Of a DNA stretch of 64,000 nt, positions 27,479 through 37,613 are shown piece after piece (the stretch's first letter is position 1; each line of letters starts with the position of its first letter). The position numbers and the translations under genes were made by a program. Below the pieces are notes generated by a model. The model ran no database searches and had not been told where the DNA came from. It was given only the letters and a program-made list of their open reading frames with translations. Source of the stretch: an uncultured Lachnospira sp. (GTDB lineage: Bacteria > Bacillota > Clostridia > Lachnospirales > Lachnospiraceae); contig CAMHLZ010000011.1 of assembly GCA_946186125.1 (NCBI GenBank), positions 1 to 64,000 of the forward strand. The letters run 5' to 3'.

Positions 27479-28596
27479 TCTGTGCACTTCCTTTTTCCTA
27501 AAATCTTATACAACACAAGCCATGAGACAAATGCCGTAACAGGTATGGTTAAAATGATTCCTATAGAACCCGTTAAAAATCTTGTTAGTTCAAATGGCAG
27601 GTCAAATCTGAATATAAAATTCAGCTTATATTTATTCTTCATCTGAACCAGAATCATTGGTACGGCTGAACAAAAATATGCATAAAACAATATATTGACC
27701 ATTGTTCCCATTACATCAGCACCAAGAACCCGCATTGATTTTATATAATCTGCCGTTTTGAGCATTTTATTTTCTTTTAAAAGTTCACATGAAGTTTCAG
27801 ATACTGATACTGCAACATCCATTACGGCTCCCAGACATCCCATTATAATTTCGGTAAAAAACAGCTTATTTAAATCATTTGGTCCGGATACGTACTCAAG
27901 CATTATATAATCCGGCTGTTCACTCATGCTTAGTACAATTTTATAAATAACAGCTACAAGTATTAGCACTAACAACACTGATGCTATCGAAATGATAGTA
28001 GATTTATTAAATCCGCTTATGCATACAAGTGATACGACGGTAAATAATACAACCATAACATAACACAACGGTAATATATCCGTTCCTTTTGCATAATAAT
28101 CAAGTCCCAGATACAGGATTGCCACATTTACAGCCGAAGCAGCTACAAACGCAATTCCACGCATACCTGCCACAAGCACTAAGCAATATATAAATATCAA
28201 TAATATTGCAGCTACTACAGTGTCTCTTTTAAAACCTGTAATAGTACCCGAAAGCATACTCTCCTTATCAGTTACTTTTAAGAAAACCTCATCACCCAGA
28301 GTATATTTAACTGTTTTAACCTCGGATTTTGAATAACAGTTTTCTACCATTACTTCTTTCCCTTTGTGTTTTCCATTCAATATCTTAACATTCAGGGTCT
28401 GCACATAGTATTTCTCTGTCTTCATATTCGGACTTTTTTGTTTTATTTTATCTGTTACTTCACCATGTGTAACTATTCCAATCTCATCTTTGTATAAAAA
28501 TGTATCATTCGAAATAAATATAACTATACAAACAGATATAATCGCATATATAACCGTAAAATAAAGATTTTTTTTGCAAAAAAATATTTCTTTCAT
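27475..28596 (-). CDS. YibE/F family membrane protein (first of pair)
   Basis: The product has 373 residues. An N-terminal helix and an extracytoplasmic domain (about 30-120) precede seven or eight helices with the matching signature GCLGAVMDVAVSVSETSCEL. The ATG at 28596 has GAGGATAATTACG upstream; a GTG at 28611 falls within the ribosome-binding region. It is packed against the RNase E/G gene (12 bp) and overlaps its partner. Both paralogues presumably form one membrane complex; transport activity is inferred from topology only. Confidence 0.85.
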   Translation of the reverse strand: MKEIFFCKKNLYFTVIYAIISVCIVIFISNDTFLYKDEIGIVTHGEVTDKIKQKSPNMKTEKYYVQTLNVKILNGKHKGKEVMVENCYSKSEVKTVKYTLGDEVFLKVTDKESMLSGTITGFKRDTVVAAILLIFIYCLVLVAGMRGIAFVAASAVNVAILYLGLDYYAKGTDILPLCYVMVVLFTVVSLVCISGFNKSTIISIASVLLVLILVAVIYKIVLSMSEQPDYIMLEYVSGPNDLNKLFFTEIIMGCLGAVMDVAVSVSETSCELLKENKMLKTADYIKSMRVLGADVMGTMVNILFYAYFCSAVPMILVQMKNKYKLNFIFRFDLPFELTRFLTGSIGIILTIPVTAFVSWLVLYKILGKRKCTE

Positions 28597-28607
28597 CGTA
28601 ATTATCC

Positions 28608-29768
28608 TCACTTCAATATTTCATGTAAAGGTGGTCTCTCTTTTTTTCTGGTCAATTCCACCAGTCCAAGTTTAGTAACATCTACAAAAGTTGTTTTTAT
28701 GCGATCACACATTATCGCCTGCTTTACATCTTCAATCAATGAATCATTTAACGATTTATCTTTCATGTTAATAAAATCTATAATAATCATTCCTGACATA
28801 TTTCTTAATCTTATTTGTCTTGCGGTCTCATATGCAGCTTCTTTGTTGACTTTATAGAATACCTTATCATTATTCTTACCCTTTACACATTTTCCCGTAT
28901 TAACATCTATTACCCATAATGCTTCCGTATGTTCAATAATAAGATAAGCGCCCGAATCAAGCCACACTCTTTCCATCCTGCATTTTTCAAGGAAACTCTC
29001 AACATTATATAACTTATCAAGAGCTAACATCGGATCGTTGTAAAGGCGCACGGCATTCCCCATACTTTGCTTTAGCTCATTATATACTTCAACATCATCT
29101 GTAAGTATTTCTTCCACGTCATCTTTGAATAAGTCTCTTGCAAACACTTCATGACTTTTCGATGTATTATATAATCTGGTATATGGTGTCAGATATTTTG
29201 CCTTCTCTATTATTTCAGTATAAGAATCATATAATTTTGCCGCTTCAGAAATTATCATATCTAAACTGCAGCCTCCGGCCTTTGTCCTTATGATAAATCC
29301 GACTTTACCATTATACTCATTTCTTAAAGATTCTTCAATTTCTTTTTTTTTCGAATCATCTTTTAGCTTTGAAGAAAAGGAAATCCTTGTATCACCTGAC
29401 GTAAGAACTATATACTCACCCGCTAATTCAAGTTTTGAAGATAACACGGGAGCTTTTGTTTTTAAGGCTTCTTTCGCTACACGAACCAGTAATGTATCTC
29501 CCTGACATACTTTATCAGTATTCTTGTTATTTAAAAAAATCATGTCTTTGTTATCATCCAGTGAAAAATAACCTTTTTTTCCTTTAGAATACTCTATAAA
29601 AGCAGCGTTAAGATTTTTTACAACATCCGTAACCCTGCCTATATAAATATTTCCCAGCTCACTTTGTTCATCTGCGCGTGACACATCCAATTCCGTTACA
29701 TTTTTTCCATCATGTTTTAATGCCACGCGGTATTTATCATAATTTGTAATGATTATTTTGCCACTCAT
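28608..29768 (-). CDS. Ribonuclease E/G family endoribonuclease
   Basis: The product has 386 residues. The S1 domain (GNIYIGRVTDVVKNLNAAFIEY, about 35-55) lies inside the RNase E/G fold. Catalytic aspartates are in WVIDVNTGKC and IIIDFINMKD. It ends at RPPLHEILK without the CPxC zinc-link of E. coli RNase E, as is usual for short clostridial members. Start ATG 29768 follows GAGGA. It acts in rRNA processing and mRNA decay. It follows the two radical-SAM-linked genes, a common clostridial order. Confidence 0.92.
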   Translation of the reverse strand: MSGKIIITNYDKYRVALKHDGKNVTELDVSRADEQSELGNIYIGRVTDVVKNLNAAFIEYSKGKKGYFSLDDNKDMIFLNNKNTDKVCQGDTLLVRVAKEALKTKAPVLSSKLELAGEYIVLTSGDTRISFSSKLKDDSKKKEIEESLRNEYNGKVGFIIRTKAGGCSLDMIISEAAKLYDSYTEIIEKAKYLTPYTRLYNTSKSHEVFARDLFKDDVEEILTDDVEVYNELKQSMGNAVRLYNDPMLALDKLYNVESFLEKCRMERVWLDSGAYLIIEHTEALWVIDVNTGKCVKGKNNDKVFYKVNKEAAYETARQIRLRNMSGMIIIDFINMKDKSLNDSLIEDVKQAIMCDRIKTTFVDVTKLGLVELTRKKERPPLHEILK

Positions 29769-29785
29769 TTTATTCCTCACATAAT

Positions 29786-30484
29786 TTATGGAATTTCATC
29801 TCCAAGGTCTTCTAAGGAAATGAATTCTTTTTCACCCTGCTCTGCATAGACTTCCGTACGCTCTATCTCTAATGCAAATTCTGGCATCTTCCCGCCTATA
29901 AAATTGTAAAAGCCGCTGATAACAAGCTCAGGTTTTAGATAATCTGCACTTGATGAAGCAAGTTTTAAAAATATCTTATCATCAATCACGCTTCCTTCGA
30001 AAATCCCTGCTTTTATATCAACTTCTTTTTCACTTTTTTTTGTTTTCTTTGTAACTATAATAGAGTCACTTGACAAATACTCTTCAAACTTCGCCGCAAT
30101 GTTGATTCCCCCAGGCTCTTTTCCCTCTCTGAATGAAATCATATAATCGGCAGCAGCTACGATTGACATGGCTTTTTTGCCGTCATCCGGTATCTTTCTG
30201 TAACTGATTACCTTCATTCCTTCTACCATCTGTTCATTAAGCCTGTCAACCATTTCCTTTGAACTTTTAGTAGTATTTACTTCAATATCCATATATTCGC
30301 CTGTACTGGTCAGTCCAACACCTAAAGGTGCTGCAAATGACATTTTCTGGTGCGGGTTAAAACCTTCCGAGTACATTATGTCGATTCCGGCTCTTCTGAT
30401 TGCCTTCTGGAAATATCTCATTGTATCAAGATGTCCTATAAACTTCATATAACCAAGTTTTGCAAATTTAATTCTTATTTTCAA
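29786..30484 (-). CDS. TIGR03936/DUF2344 radical-SAM-associated protein
   Basis: The product has 232 residues beginning LKIRIKFAKLGYMKFIGHLDTMRYFQ, then RRAGIDIMYSEGFNPHQKMSFAAPLGVG, the hallmark N-terminus of this family. It nearly always follows the B12-binding radical SAM protein, as here. I chose TTG at 30484, which has GGAGGAGGTG upstream and lies 17 bp inside the upstream gene. Its biochemical role is not established; an RNA-modification or ribosome-linked role is often supposed. Confidence 0.88.
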   Translation of the reverse strand: MKIRIKFAKLGYMKFIGHLDTMRYFQKAIRRAGIDIMYSEGFNPHQKMSFAAPLGVGLTSTGEYMDIEVNTTKSSKEMVDRLNEQMVEGMKVISYRKIPDDGKKAMSIVAAADYMISFREGKEPGGINIAAKFEEYLSSDSIIVTKKTKKSEKEVDIKAGIFEGSVIDDKIFLKLASSSADYLKPELVISGFYNFIGGKMPEFALEIERTEVYAEQGEKEFISLEDLGDEIP

Positions 30485-32354
30485 AACAGACACCTCCTCC
30501 AAACCGGGCTGCACCACATCCGCTGCATTTCATACGGCAATTCGGTGTAACCAGCTCATTTTTGGCATTTTCCCATTCACGTTTTAAAAATTCCCTGCTG
30601 ACACCGACATCTATAAAATCCCATGGTAAAATCTCATCTATGTCTCTTTCTCTTGTAATATAAAAATCCATATCGATATCTGTATCTTCTATAGCCTGCT
30701 GCCATTTTGAAAAATCAAACGAATCACTCCACGCATCATACAGACATCCAAGCTCATACGCTCTTAACACCGTCTTTGCAACCTTCCTGTCTCCTCTCGC
30801 CAGCAAACCTTCTATTAACGATACATCTGCCTCGTGCCAGTTATATTTTATGCTCTTTTTATTAAGCATTTCTTTCATACGTGTATTTACAATCTTTGCT
30901 CTATCTAAAAATTGTTCTTTTGTACACATTGAAGCCCACTGAAAAGGTGTAAACGGTTTTGGTATAAAAAATGATGAACTTGCCGTAATCTGGACTTTAC
31001 CATTTCTTTCCTGCTTTGGTATCTCGTAATACACCTCTGCAACTTTTTCACAAAGTTCAGCAATACCCTTCATATCCTCTTCGTTTTCAGTCGGAATACC
31101 AAGCATAAAATAAAGCTTTACCCTGTTCCATCCGCCTTTAAAAGCCAATGAAGCTCCTTTTAAGATAACTTCTTCGGTAAGTCCTTTATTTATAACATTT
31201 CTAAGCCTTTGTGAACCTGCTTCAGGTGCAAATGTAAGGCTGCTTTTTTTTATATCCTGTACCTTACTCATAACATCTAATGAAAATGAATCAATCCTCA
31301 ATGACGGAAGTGATATATTCACTCCTTTTCCATGAAACTCATCTATCAGATAGTTTACCAGTTCTTCTAACTGTGAATAATCACTTGAACTTAGAGAACT
31401 TAATGATATTTCTTCATGTCCCGTATTTTTCAGCATATCATATGCCAGTTTTTTCAAATACTCAACATTTCTCTCTCTGACCGGTCTGTATACCATTCCC
31501 GCCTGACAAAATCTGCAGCCGCGTATACATCCCCTCTGTATTTCTAATACCACTCTGTCCTGAGTCGCTTTTATAAACGGAACCAGCGGTTTTCTCGGAT
31601 AATAGTTATATTCTGCCTCAGGATCTGTGCTGCTCATATCTGTTATAAGCTGTTTTACAACTTTATCAGGTGCATCTTTTGTATTAGATTTAAAACTTTC
31701 TATTGTTCCATCCTCTTTGTACGTCACATCATAAAATGCAGGTATATAAACTCCCGGCACAGATGCTGCTTTCTTTAAATAATCAAGTCTTGTACCGCCT
31801 GATGCTTTATTTTCTTTATACAGGTCAAGAAGTGTGTAATATTGCTTCTCTCCCTCGCCCATGTAGAACATATCAAAAAAATCTGCAAGCGGTTCCGGAT
31901 TATAAGCACACGGCCCTCCTCCTATGACAATGGGATCTTCCTGCGTACGTTCAGATGCAAGTAAAGGAATTCCGCTTAAATCAAGAATCTGCAATACATT
32001 AGCATAGCACATCTCGTATTGAAGTGTGATTCCCAAAAAATCAAAATTTTTTATCGGCTCCTGTGATTCTATGGAAAAAAGAGGGATGTTTTTTTCCCTC
32101 ATCACTTTATCCAAATCCATCCATGGTGAATATACTCTCTCACAATAAACATCATCACGTCTGTTAAACATATCATAAAGAATCTGTATTCCAAGATGTG
32201 ACATTCCTATTTCATACACATCCGGAAAGCACATTGCAAATCTGATATCAACATCCTCAGGATTTTTACGTACCATATTAACTTCATTTCCAATATATCT
32301 TTCCGGTTTGTCAATACTTAACAGTATCTCATCCGGCAATGCCAGCTTTCTCAA
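30468..32354 (-). CDS. TIGR03960 B12-binding domain radical SAM protein
   Basis: The product has about 628 residues starting (L)RKLALPDEILLSIDKPERY. An N-terminal B12-binding-like domain (DVYEIGMSHLGIQILYDMFN) is followed by a radical SAM domain with CIRGCRFC (CxxxCxxC) and a C-terminal cysteine cluster (CRMKCSGCG). I chose TTG at 32354, nine bases after GGAGGA, because homologues begin there; the longer start at 32381 would place the ribosome-binding site inside the gene. The substrate is not known. It is paired with the DUF2344 gene by overlap. Confidence 0.9.
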   Translation of the reverse strand: MRKLALPDEILLSIDKPERYIGNEVNMVRKNPEDVDIRFAMCFPDVYEIGMSHLGIQILYDMFNRRDDVYCERVYSPWMDLDKVMREKNIPLFSIESQEPIKNFDFLGITLQYEMCYANVLQILDLSGIPLLASERTQEDPIVIGGGPCAYNPEPLADFFDMFYMGEGEKQYYTLLDLYKENKASGGTRLDYLKKAASVPGVYIPAFYDVTYKEDGTIESFKSNTKDAPDKVVKQLITDMSSTDPEAEYNYYPRKPLVPFIKATQDRVVLEIQRGCIRGCRFCQAGMVYRPVRERNVEYLKKLAYDMLKNTGHEEISLSSLSSSDYSQLEELVNYLIDEFHGKGVNISLPSLRIDSFSLDVMSKVQDIKKSSLTFAPEAGSQRLRNVINKGLTEEVILKGASLAFKGGWNRVKLYFMLGIPTENEEDMKGIAELCEKVAEVYYEIPKQERNGKVQITASSSFFIPKPFTPFQWASMCTKEQFLDRAKIVNTRMKEMLNKKSIKYNWHEADVSLIEGLLARGDRKVAKTVLRAYELGCLYDAWSDSFDFSKWQQAIEDTDIDMDFYITRERDIDEILPWDFIDVGVSREFLKREWENAKNELVTPNCRMKCSGCGAARFGGGVCFENKN

Positions 32355-32382
32355 TACACACATTCCTCCATGCATTTTCAAC

Positions 32383-33624
32383 TTAACGTCTTACAAGTTC
32401 TCTTGTGATTTCTTCCCATGAGATTCCTTTTTCTGCCATCAATACCATTGTATGATAAATGAAATCCGAAATCTCATAAATAACTTCTTCCGGGTCAGGA
32501 TTCTTTGCAGCTATAACTATCTCTGTAGCTTCTTCTCCGACTTTTTTCAATATTTTATCTATACCTTTATCGAAAAGGTAATTTGTATACGACCCTTCTT
32601 TTGGGTGTTCTTTCCTATCCAAAATCACATTAAACACGTCATTAAATACTTCCAGCGGATTGGTATTATCATATTCTTTTTCTACAAGTGTGTTGAAGAA
32701 ACAGCTTCTGTTACCTGTATGACAGGCTGCCCCAATCTGTTTTACTTTTGCAAGTAATGTATCGTTGTCACAATCTATGCTTAGTGATTTTACATACTGG
32801 AAATGACCTGATGTAAGTCCTTTAATCCATAACTCATTTCTGCTTCTGCTGTAATATGTCATTCTTCCCGTAGATATAGTCATATTAAATGCTTCTTCAT
32901 TCATATAAGCTACCATAAGAACTTCGTTTGTCTTATAATCCTGTACAACTACCGGAATATGTCCGTCACTGTTTAACTTAAATTCTGAAAACTGCACGCT
33001 GCTCTCAAATAAATTAACATGTATATCTTTATCTTTTAATTCTTTCTTTATATTGATAAAGTCAATATCTGCATCTCCAGCAAGTACGCCTGCTGTTCCA
33101 TATGCACCCGGTTCTGATGCAAAATCAATCATTTCACTATTTACATTAAATCCACCTAATGTAAGTACAGGAAGTATTGTCTTATCCGCGTATTTCTTTG
33201 TTATCAACAGTCCGGCGCCGTCCTCTTTCCATGCATAGTCGGCAATATCTGCATTTTCTGCATATACTGCTATTTTTTCCTGACCAAATCTGTCTGATGC
33301 TTCTTTTATCATCTTAACGTTTGAGCTTTTTGACATATCAAGAATTGCCATGGCTCCGCCTGCATACAGATATTTCTTTACATCTTCAACTCTCTTTATG
33401 TTGCCGCCAATAAGCATCGGTATGTCGATTGCAGATGCAATCTTTTTTATAATACCAATATTTAAATCATGCTCCTTATCATTTTCTGAATCATCAATTA
33501 TTATTATTTCATCTGCTCCGTTATCGCAAAACATTTCACATAACGCAACCGCATCTTTGATATTTTCATTTACAGCTTCTCCATTTTTTATATGGATTGC
33601 AGGTATTAATTTAAAATATTCCAT
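32383..33624 (-). CDS. hisIE: HisIE with an N-terminal, apparently inactive HisF-like domain
   Basis: The product has about 413 residues. Residues 1-200 align by eye with the HisF/HisA barrel, but the catalytic Asp of IPCLDVKDG is His here (IPAIHIKNG), and the second Asp (AIDAKR in HisF) is lost (VYAENAD). Residues about 205-310 are phosphoribosyl-AMP cyclohydrolase (HisI), with the zinc-site motif [13 protein letters not shown]. The remainder is phosphoribosyl-ATP pyrophosphatase (HisE), with [16 protein letters not shown]. It catalyses steps 2 and 3 of histidine synthesis. ATG 33624 is chosen by homology; 33636 is an alternative. It is last of the his genes here. Confidence 0.9.
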   Translation of the reverse strand: MEYFKLIPAIHIKNGEAVNENIKDAVALCEMFCDNGADEIIIIDDSENDKEHDLNIGIIKKIASAIDIPMLIGGNIKRVEDVKKYLYAGGAMAILDMSKSSNVKMIKEASDRFGQEKIAVYAENADIADYAWKEDGAGLLITKKYADKTILPVLTLGGFNVNSEMIDFASEPGAYGTAGVLAGDADIDFINIKKELKDKDIHVNLFESSVQFSEFKLNSDGHIPVVVQDYKTNEVLMVAYMNEEAFNMTISTGRMTYYSRSRNELWIKGLTSGHFQYVKSLSIDCDNDTLLAKVKQIGAACHTGNRSCFFNTLVEKEYDNTNPLEVFNDVFNVILDRKEHPKEGSYTNYLFDKGIDKILKKVGEEATEIVIAAKNPDPEEVIYEISDFIYHTMVLMAEKGISWEEITRELVRR

Positions 33625-33662
33625 TTTATTAACCATGCCTTTCTAATTATGTTTTCTATCTG

Positions 33663-34283
33663 CTATGTAAGCGAACCTTTTGTAGATAATAAATCTTTAA
33701 TTCTCATATCTTTTACAGTTGCACTGTCTAATGCCTTTGCAAATGCTTTAAACATGCCCTCAATTATGTGATGATTATTACTTCCGGCCATCTGCTTTAT
33801 ATGAAGATTCATTCCTGAAGTATATGTTATCGCATAAAAGAACTCTTTCACCATCTCCGTATCAAAGTATCCGACCCTGTCCGTCGTAAATTCGGCATCA
33901 AACACAAGATATGGTCTTCCTGATAAATCAAGTGCACACATAATCAAAGTCTCATCCATAGGAAGTATAACTGAACCATATCTTTTTATCTGTTTCTTAT
34001 CTCCAAGTGCTTCTTTTATCGCAGTTCCAAGTACAATACCAGTATCTTCGATGGTGTGATGACAGTCAACTTCCAAATCTCCATCTACTTTAACTTCCAG
34101 ATCAAATAAACCATGTTTTGCAAAACTTATAAGCATATGATCAAAAAAGCCAATACCCGTGTCAACATTCGCAAATCCTGAACCGTCAAGATTTATTTTT
34201 ATCTTAATATCTGTTTCGCCGGTTTTTCTGACAACAGAAGCTGTTCTGTCAGATGCAGCAGCATTATTCTTTCTCTTTTCCAT
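33663..34283 (-). CDS. hisB: Imidazoleglycerol-phosphate dehydratase
   Basis: The product has 206 residues. The manganese-binding motifs FFDHML, DCHHTIEDTG and NNHHIIEGMFKAFAKAL are intact. It converts imidazole-glycerol phosphate to imidazole-acetol phosphate. I chose ATG 34283, eight bases after AAGGAAG; an in-frame start at 34307 has none. It lies 16 bp after hisD in the his operon. Confidence 0.97.
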   Translation of the reverse strand: MEKRKNNAAASDRTASVVRKTGETDIKIKINLDGSGFANVDTGIGFFDHMLISFAKHGLFDLEVKVDGDLEVDCHHTIEDTGIVLGTAIKEALGDKKQIKRYGSVILPMDETLIMCALDLSGRPYLVFDAEFTTDRVGYFDTEMVKEFFYAITYTSGMNLHIKQMAGSNNHHIIEGMFKAFAKALDSATVKDMRIKDLLSTKGSLT

Positions 34284-34299
34284 AGCAAATCTTCCTTTT

Positions 34300-35592
34300 T
34301 TACTCAAAACGAACTTTTATTGAATTAGCATGTGCCGTTAACAATTCTGCTTCAGCAAATTTTTCGATGTCTCCATGAATCGGTTCCAATGCTTCTTTTG
34401 AATATGATATAATACTTGATTTCTTTATAAAGTCATCTACACTTAATGCTGAAAAGAACTTTGCCGTTCCATTTGTAGGGAGTACGTGATTTGGTCCTGC
34501 AAAATAATCTCCCAAAGGCTCCGAACTATACTCTCCAAGAAATATTGCTCCTGCATTTTTTACCTTTGTCATTGTATTGAACGGATCTTTAGTAACTATT
34601 TCTAAATGCTCTGAAGCTATCTCGTTTACTGCATCTATGGCATCTTCCATATTCTCCGCTATCAATATGTGTCCATAATTCTCCAAAGATTTTGTAATGA
34701 TTTCTTTTCTTGAAAGCACTTCCACAAATTCCTTGATTTCTTTATCTACTTTTTGTGCAAGTTCCTCACTGGTTGTTACGAGAATAGCTGATGCCATCTC
34801 ATCATGCTCTGCCTGTGAAAGCATATCAGCTGCTATATATCTTGGATTGGCTGTCTCATCAGCAAGTACAAGTATCTCACTCGGTCCCGCTATAGAATCT
34901 ATACTTACAAATCCATAAACAGCTTTCTTTGCTAATGCTACAAATATATTACCCGGTCCCACAATCTTATCTACTTTTGGAATCGATTCAGTACCAAAAG
35001 CAAGAGCTGCAACAGCCTGTGCTCCGCCTACTTTATATATCACATCCACTCCTGCTTCATTAGCCGCAACTAATGTACCCGGATTAACCTTTCCGTCTTT
35101 TCCCGGTGGTGTGGTCATTATTATTTTTTCAACTCCTGCAACTTTTGCCGGGATAATATTCATAAGAACCGAAGACGGATATGCTGCCTTCCCCCCCGGT
35201 ACATATACTCCTACTTTTGCGAGTGCCGTAACCTTCTGTCCAAGTATACTTCCATCAGGTTTGCTGTCAAACCAGCTGTACTGTCTTTGCTTCTCATGAT
35301 ATTCTACGATTTTCTTCTTTGCTCTTCTTATGATATCTACAAGTCCTGTCTTTCCAACTATTTCATATGCCTCATCTATTTCTTCCTGTGTGACTGTAAG
35401 ACTATCTTTTGATAATGCAACTTTATCAAATTTTTCTGTGTACTCAAACACTGCACTGTCACCGTTTTCACGCACATTTGCAACTATCTCATTTACTGTC
35501 TTTGTAAAATCGCCATAGTTATTCGGACTTCTCTTAAGAAGGTCATCCAATATATTTTTCTTTGATGTTTCGTCTAATTTTGTAATTTTCAC
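34300..35592 (-). CDS. hisD: Histidinol dehydrogenase
   Basis: The product has about 430 residues, full length. Signatures are AGPSEILVLADETANPRYIAADMLSQAEHD, with the zinc- and substrate-binding residues, and GPNHVLPTNGTAKF. It carries out the last two steps of histidine synthesis. The start is GTG 35592 after AAGGAGGAGAATATT, 13 bp past the hisG stop. hisC, hisH, hisA and hisF are not in the window. Confidence 0.97.
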   Translation of the reverse strand: MKITKLDETSKKNILDDLLKRSPNNYGDFTKTVNEIVANVRENGDSAVFEYTEKFDKVALSKDSLTVTQEEIDEAYEIVGKTGLVDIIRRAKKKIVEYHEKQRQYSWFDSKPDGSILGQKVTALAKVGVYVPGGKAAYPSSVLMNIIPAKVAGVEKIIMTTPPGKDGKVNPGTLVAANEAGVDVIYKVGGAQAVAALAFGTESIPKVDKIVGPGNIFVALAKKAVYGFVSIDSIAGPSEILVLADETANPRYIAADMLSQAEHDEMASAILVTTSEELAQKVDKEIKEFVEVLSRKEIITKSLENYGHILIAENMEDAIDAVNEIASEHLEIVTKDPFNTMTKVKNAGAIFLGEYSSEPLGDYFAGPNHVLPTNGTAKFFSALSVDDFIKKSSIISYSKEALEPIHGDIEKFAEAELLTAHANSIKVRFE

Positions 35593-35605
35593 AATATTCT
35601 CCTCC

Positions 35606-36250
35606 TTACATCTCATTTAATGTCTTTTTCAGATCTTTTATTATCTGCATTATACGCTCATTTTCCATCTTCATGCTCACCTGGTTAACTACCATTCTGG
35701 CAGATAACGGACATATTTCTTCTAACACCTGTAAACCGTTTTCTTTAAGTGTGGACCCCGTCTCCACTATGTCCACAATCACTTCAGAAAGTCCGACTAT
35801 AGGTGCAAGTTCTACCGAACCGTTTAACTTTATTATCTCAACCGTCTGATGTTTTTTGTTATAAAAATAATCCTTTGCAATATGAGGATATTTGCTCGCA
35901 ACTCTTATCATCTCATGGTGCTGTAACAATTCCTTTGCCGATTCCGGACCACATACACACATTCTGCATTTTCCAAATCCTAAATCAGCAACTTCAAAAA
36001 GCTTTCTTCCTTCTTCTAAAATCGTATCTTTTCCAACGATTCCTATATCTGCTGCCCCATACTCTACATATGTAGGCACATCACCTGCTTTTGCAAGGAA
36101 GAATTTCAGCTTTAACTCTTCGTTTACGAAAATAAGTTTTCTCGTCTTTTCATCTTTCATCTCTTCACATGTGATGCCGAATTTTTCAAACACCTCTAAT
36201 GATTTTTTTGCCAGTCTTCCTTTCGCAAGTGCAAATGTCAAATATCTCAT
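35606..36250 (-). CDS. hisG: ATP phosphoribosyltransferase, short form
   Basis: The product has 214 residues, the short HisG lacking the C-terminal regulatory domain, so it needs HisZ, which is encoded directly upstream. It starts [21 protein letters not shown]; the core motif [15 protein letters not shown] and the PRPP loop [12 protein letters not shown] are visible. It catalyses the first committed step of histidine synthesis. A GTG at 36259 is an alternative start nearer to AAGGA. Confidence 0.97.
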   Translation of the reverse strand: MRYLTFALAKGRLAKKSLEVFEKFGITCEEMKDEKTRKLIFVNEELKLKFFLAKAGDVPTYVEYGAADIGIVGKDTILEEGRKLFEVADLGFGKCRMCVCGPESAKELLQHHEMIRVASKYPHIAKDYFYNKKHQTVEIIKLNGSVELAPIVGLSEVIVDIVETGSTLKENGLQVLEEICPLSARMVVNQVSMKMENERIMQIIKDLKKTLNEM

Positions 36251-36281
36251 AGTAATCACACATTCCTTTCATACGGTAAGA

Positions 36282-37502
36282 TTAGTTATCAACATCTATA
36301 TCTTTTGACTTATCTTTTGCAATCATATAATGAATCTTTTCGATTCCCATCCGTTTTGAATAACTTACATATTCTTCTTCAGTTATGCTGCTTCTTTTTC
36401 TCATAAGTACAATCTTTTCGCCTTTTTTTCTCAATTCAGTAGCTAATTTTATTGCCTCATCATGCAATCCGTTTTTATATAATATCATACTGTTACTGTA
36501 GTCTATACTTATATCTATTTTCTGCCTGTTCATGGCAACCATAAGCTGGTCTTCATTTATGGCAAAACCTACGGCAGCAGAATTCTTACCGAATTGCTTA
36601 AGCAGGGAATCATACCTTCCACCGGCAACAATGGCATCACCAGTTCCATAAGTATATGCTTTGAAAATTATTCCCGTATAGTAATGATACTGACTTAACA
36701 TTCCTAAATCGAAAGATACATACTTCTCATATCCGTATGCCTTTAAAATGTTATAAAGTTTCTCAAGACGCTCCAATGCTTTTAATGACTTTTTATTCTT
36801 AGTAAGTCCCCTCGCTTCTTCAAGCATCTCAATATTTCCATACAACTCAGAAAACTTCATAAATATTGATTTTTTATCATCTGCAATATTCATTCCATCT
36901 ATTACTTCTTCCATTCCAAAGAAATTCTTATTCTCAATCAATGAACGGATACTGTCTTCCGCCTCTTCATCAATGCCGTTTTCTTCTATAAGGCCTTTAA
37001 AGAAATCAACCTGTCCTACCTCAACCTGGAACTCCTTTAATCCTGCTTCAAGCATAGAATCTATAACCATCGCCACGACCTCGGCATCCGCATCCGATGT
37101 GTTATCTCCGATTAACTCTGCTCCGAGCTGCGTAAACTCTTTTAACTTTCCCTGATACTCAGAATTATTGATATATGAATTAGCCTGATAACATAGTCTG
37201 ATAGGCATGTCTTCGTCCGAAAAATACTTTGCGGCAACTCTGGCAACAGGCGGAGTCATGTCAGGTCTCAATGCCATAGTATTTCCTTCTCTGTCAAAAA
37301 ATTTATACATGTCCTTTGAAGCAACGCTTCCTCGCTCTTTGCTGAAAATATCAAAAAACTCAAATGTAGGTGTCTGGACATCCCTGTATCCGTACTTTTT
37401 AAACACATTATGTATCTTGTCCTGTACATCTAACTTTTTCGCACATTCAACATTATAAATATCTCTGACACCAACCGGCGTATGTAACAGTCTGTTTTCC
37501 AT
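36282..37502 (-). CDS. hisZ: ATP phosphoribosyltransferase regulatory subunit (HisRS-like)
   Basis: The protein has 406 residues of HisRS-like class II fold: TPVGVRDIYNVECAKK, MALRPDMTPPVARVAA (motif 2 region) and YDSLLKQFGKNSAAVGFAIN. It lacks the anticodon-binding length and key catalytic features of a true HisRS and sits at the head of the his operon. It is the regulatory partner of short HisG, giving histidine feedback control. A sigma-A type promoter stands about 85 bp upstream. Confidence 0.95.
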   Translation of the reverse strand: MENRLLHTPVGVRDIYNVECAKKLDVQDKIHNVFKKYGYRDVQTPTFEFFDIFSKERGSVASKDMYKFFDREGNTMALRPDMTPPVARVAAKYFSDEDMPIRLCYQANSYINNSEYQGKLKEFTQLGAELIGDNTSDADAEVVAMVIDSMLEAGLKEFQVEVGQVDFFKGLIEENGIDEEAEDSIRSLIENKNFFGMEEVIDGMNIADDKKSIFMKFSELYGNIEMLEEARGLTKNKKSLKALERLEKLYNILKAYGYEKYVSFDLGMLSQYHYYTGIIFKAYTYGTGDAIVAGGRYDSLLKQFGKNSAAVGFAINEDQLMVAMNRQKIDISIDYSNSMILYKNGLHDEAIKLATELRKKGEKIVLMRKRSSITEEEYVSYSKRMGIEKIHYMIAKDKSKDIDVDN

Positions 37503-37584
37503 AATTCTTTATATCCTTTCTATTAAGCATCGCTTTATCTAATTAAAGTGCTAATTCGTTAATACATTCTTAAACTAATTAGAA

Positions 37585-37613
37585 ATTATACTTGATATCT
37601 ACATTTAAGTCAA
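37585..37613 (-). promoter_or_regulatory. Sigma-A promoter of the his operon
   Basis: On the minus strand TTGACT (37608-37613), 17 bp, then a perfect TATAAT (37585-37590). It overlaps the last codons of recU and points at hisZ. The leader of about 75 nt shows no T-box. Confidence 0.8.

Noticed and set aside
37520..37585. TTAGCACT with nearby AATTAG repeats in the hisZ leader looks like half of a CIRCE operator.
   Set aside because: The complementary half-site GAGTGCTAA is absent, and the context is biosynthetic rather than heat shock.
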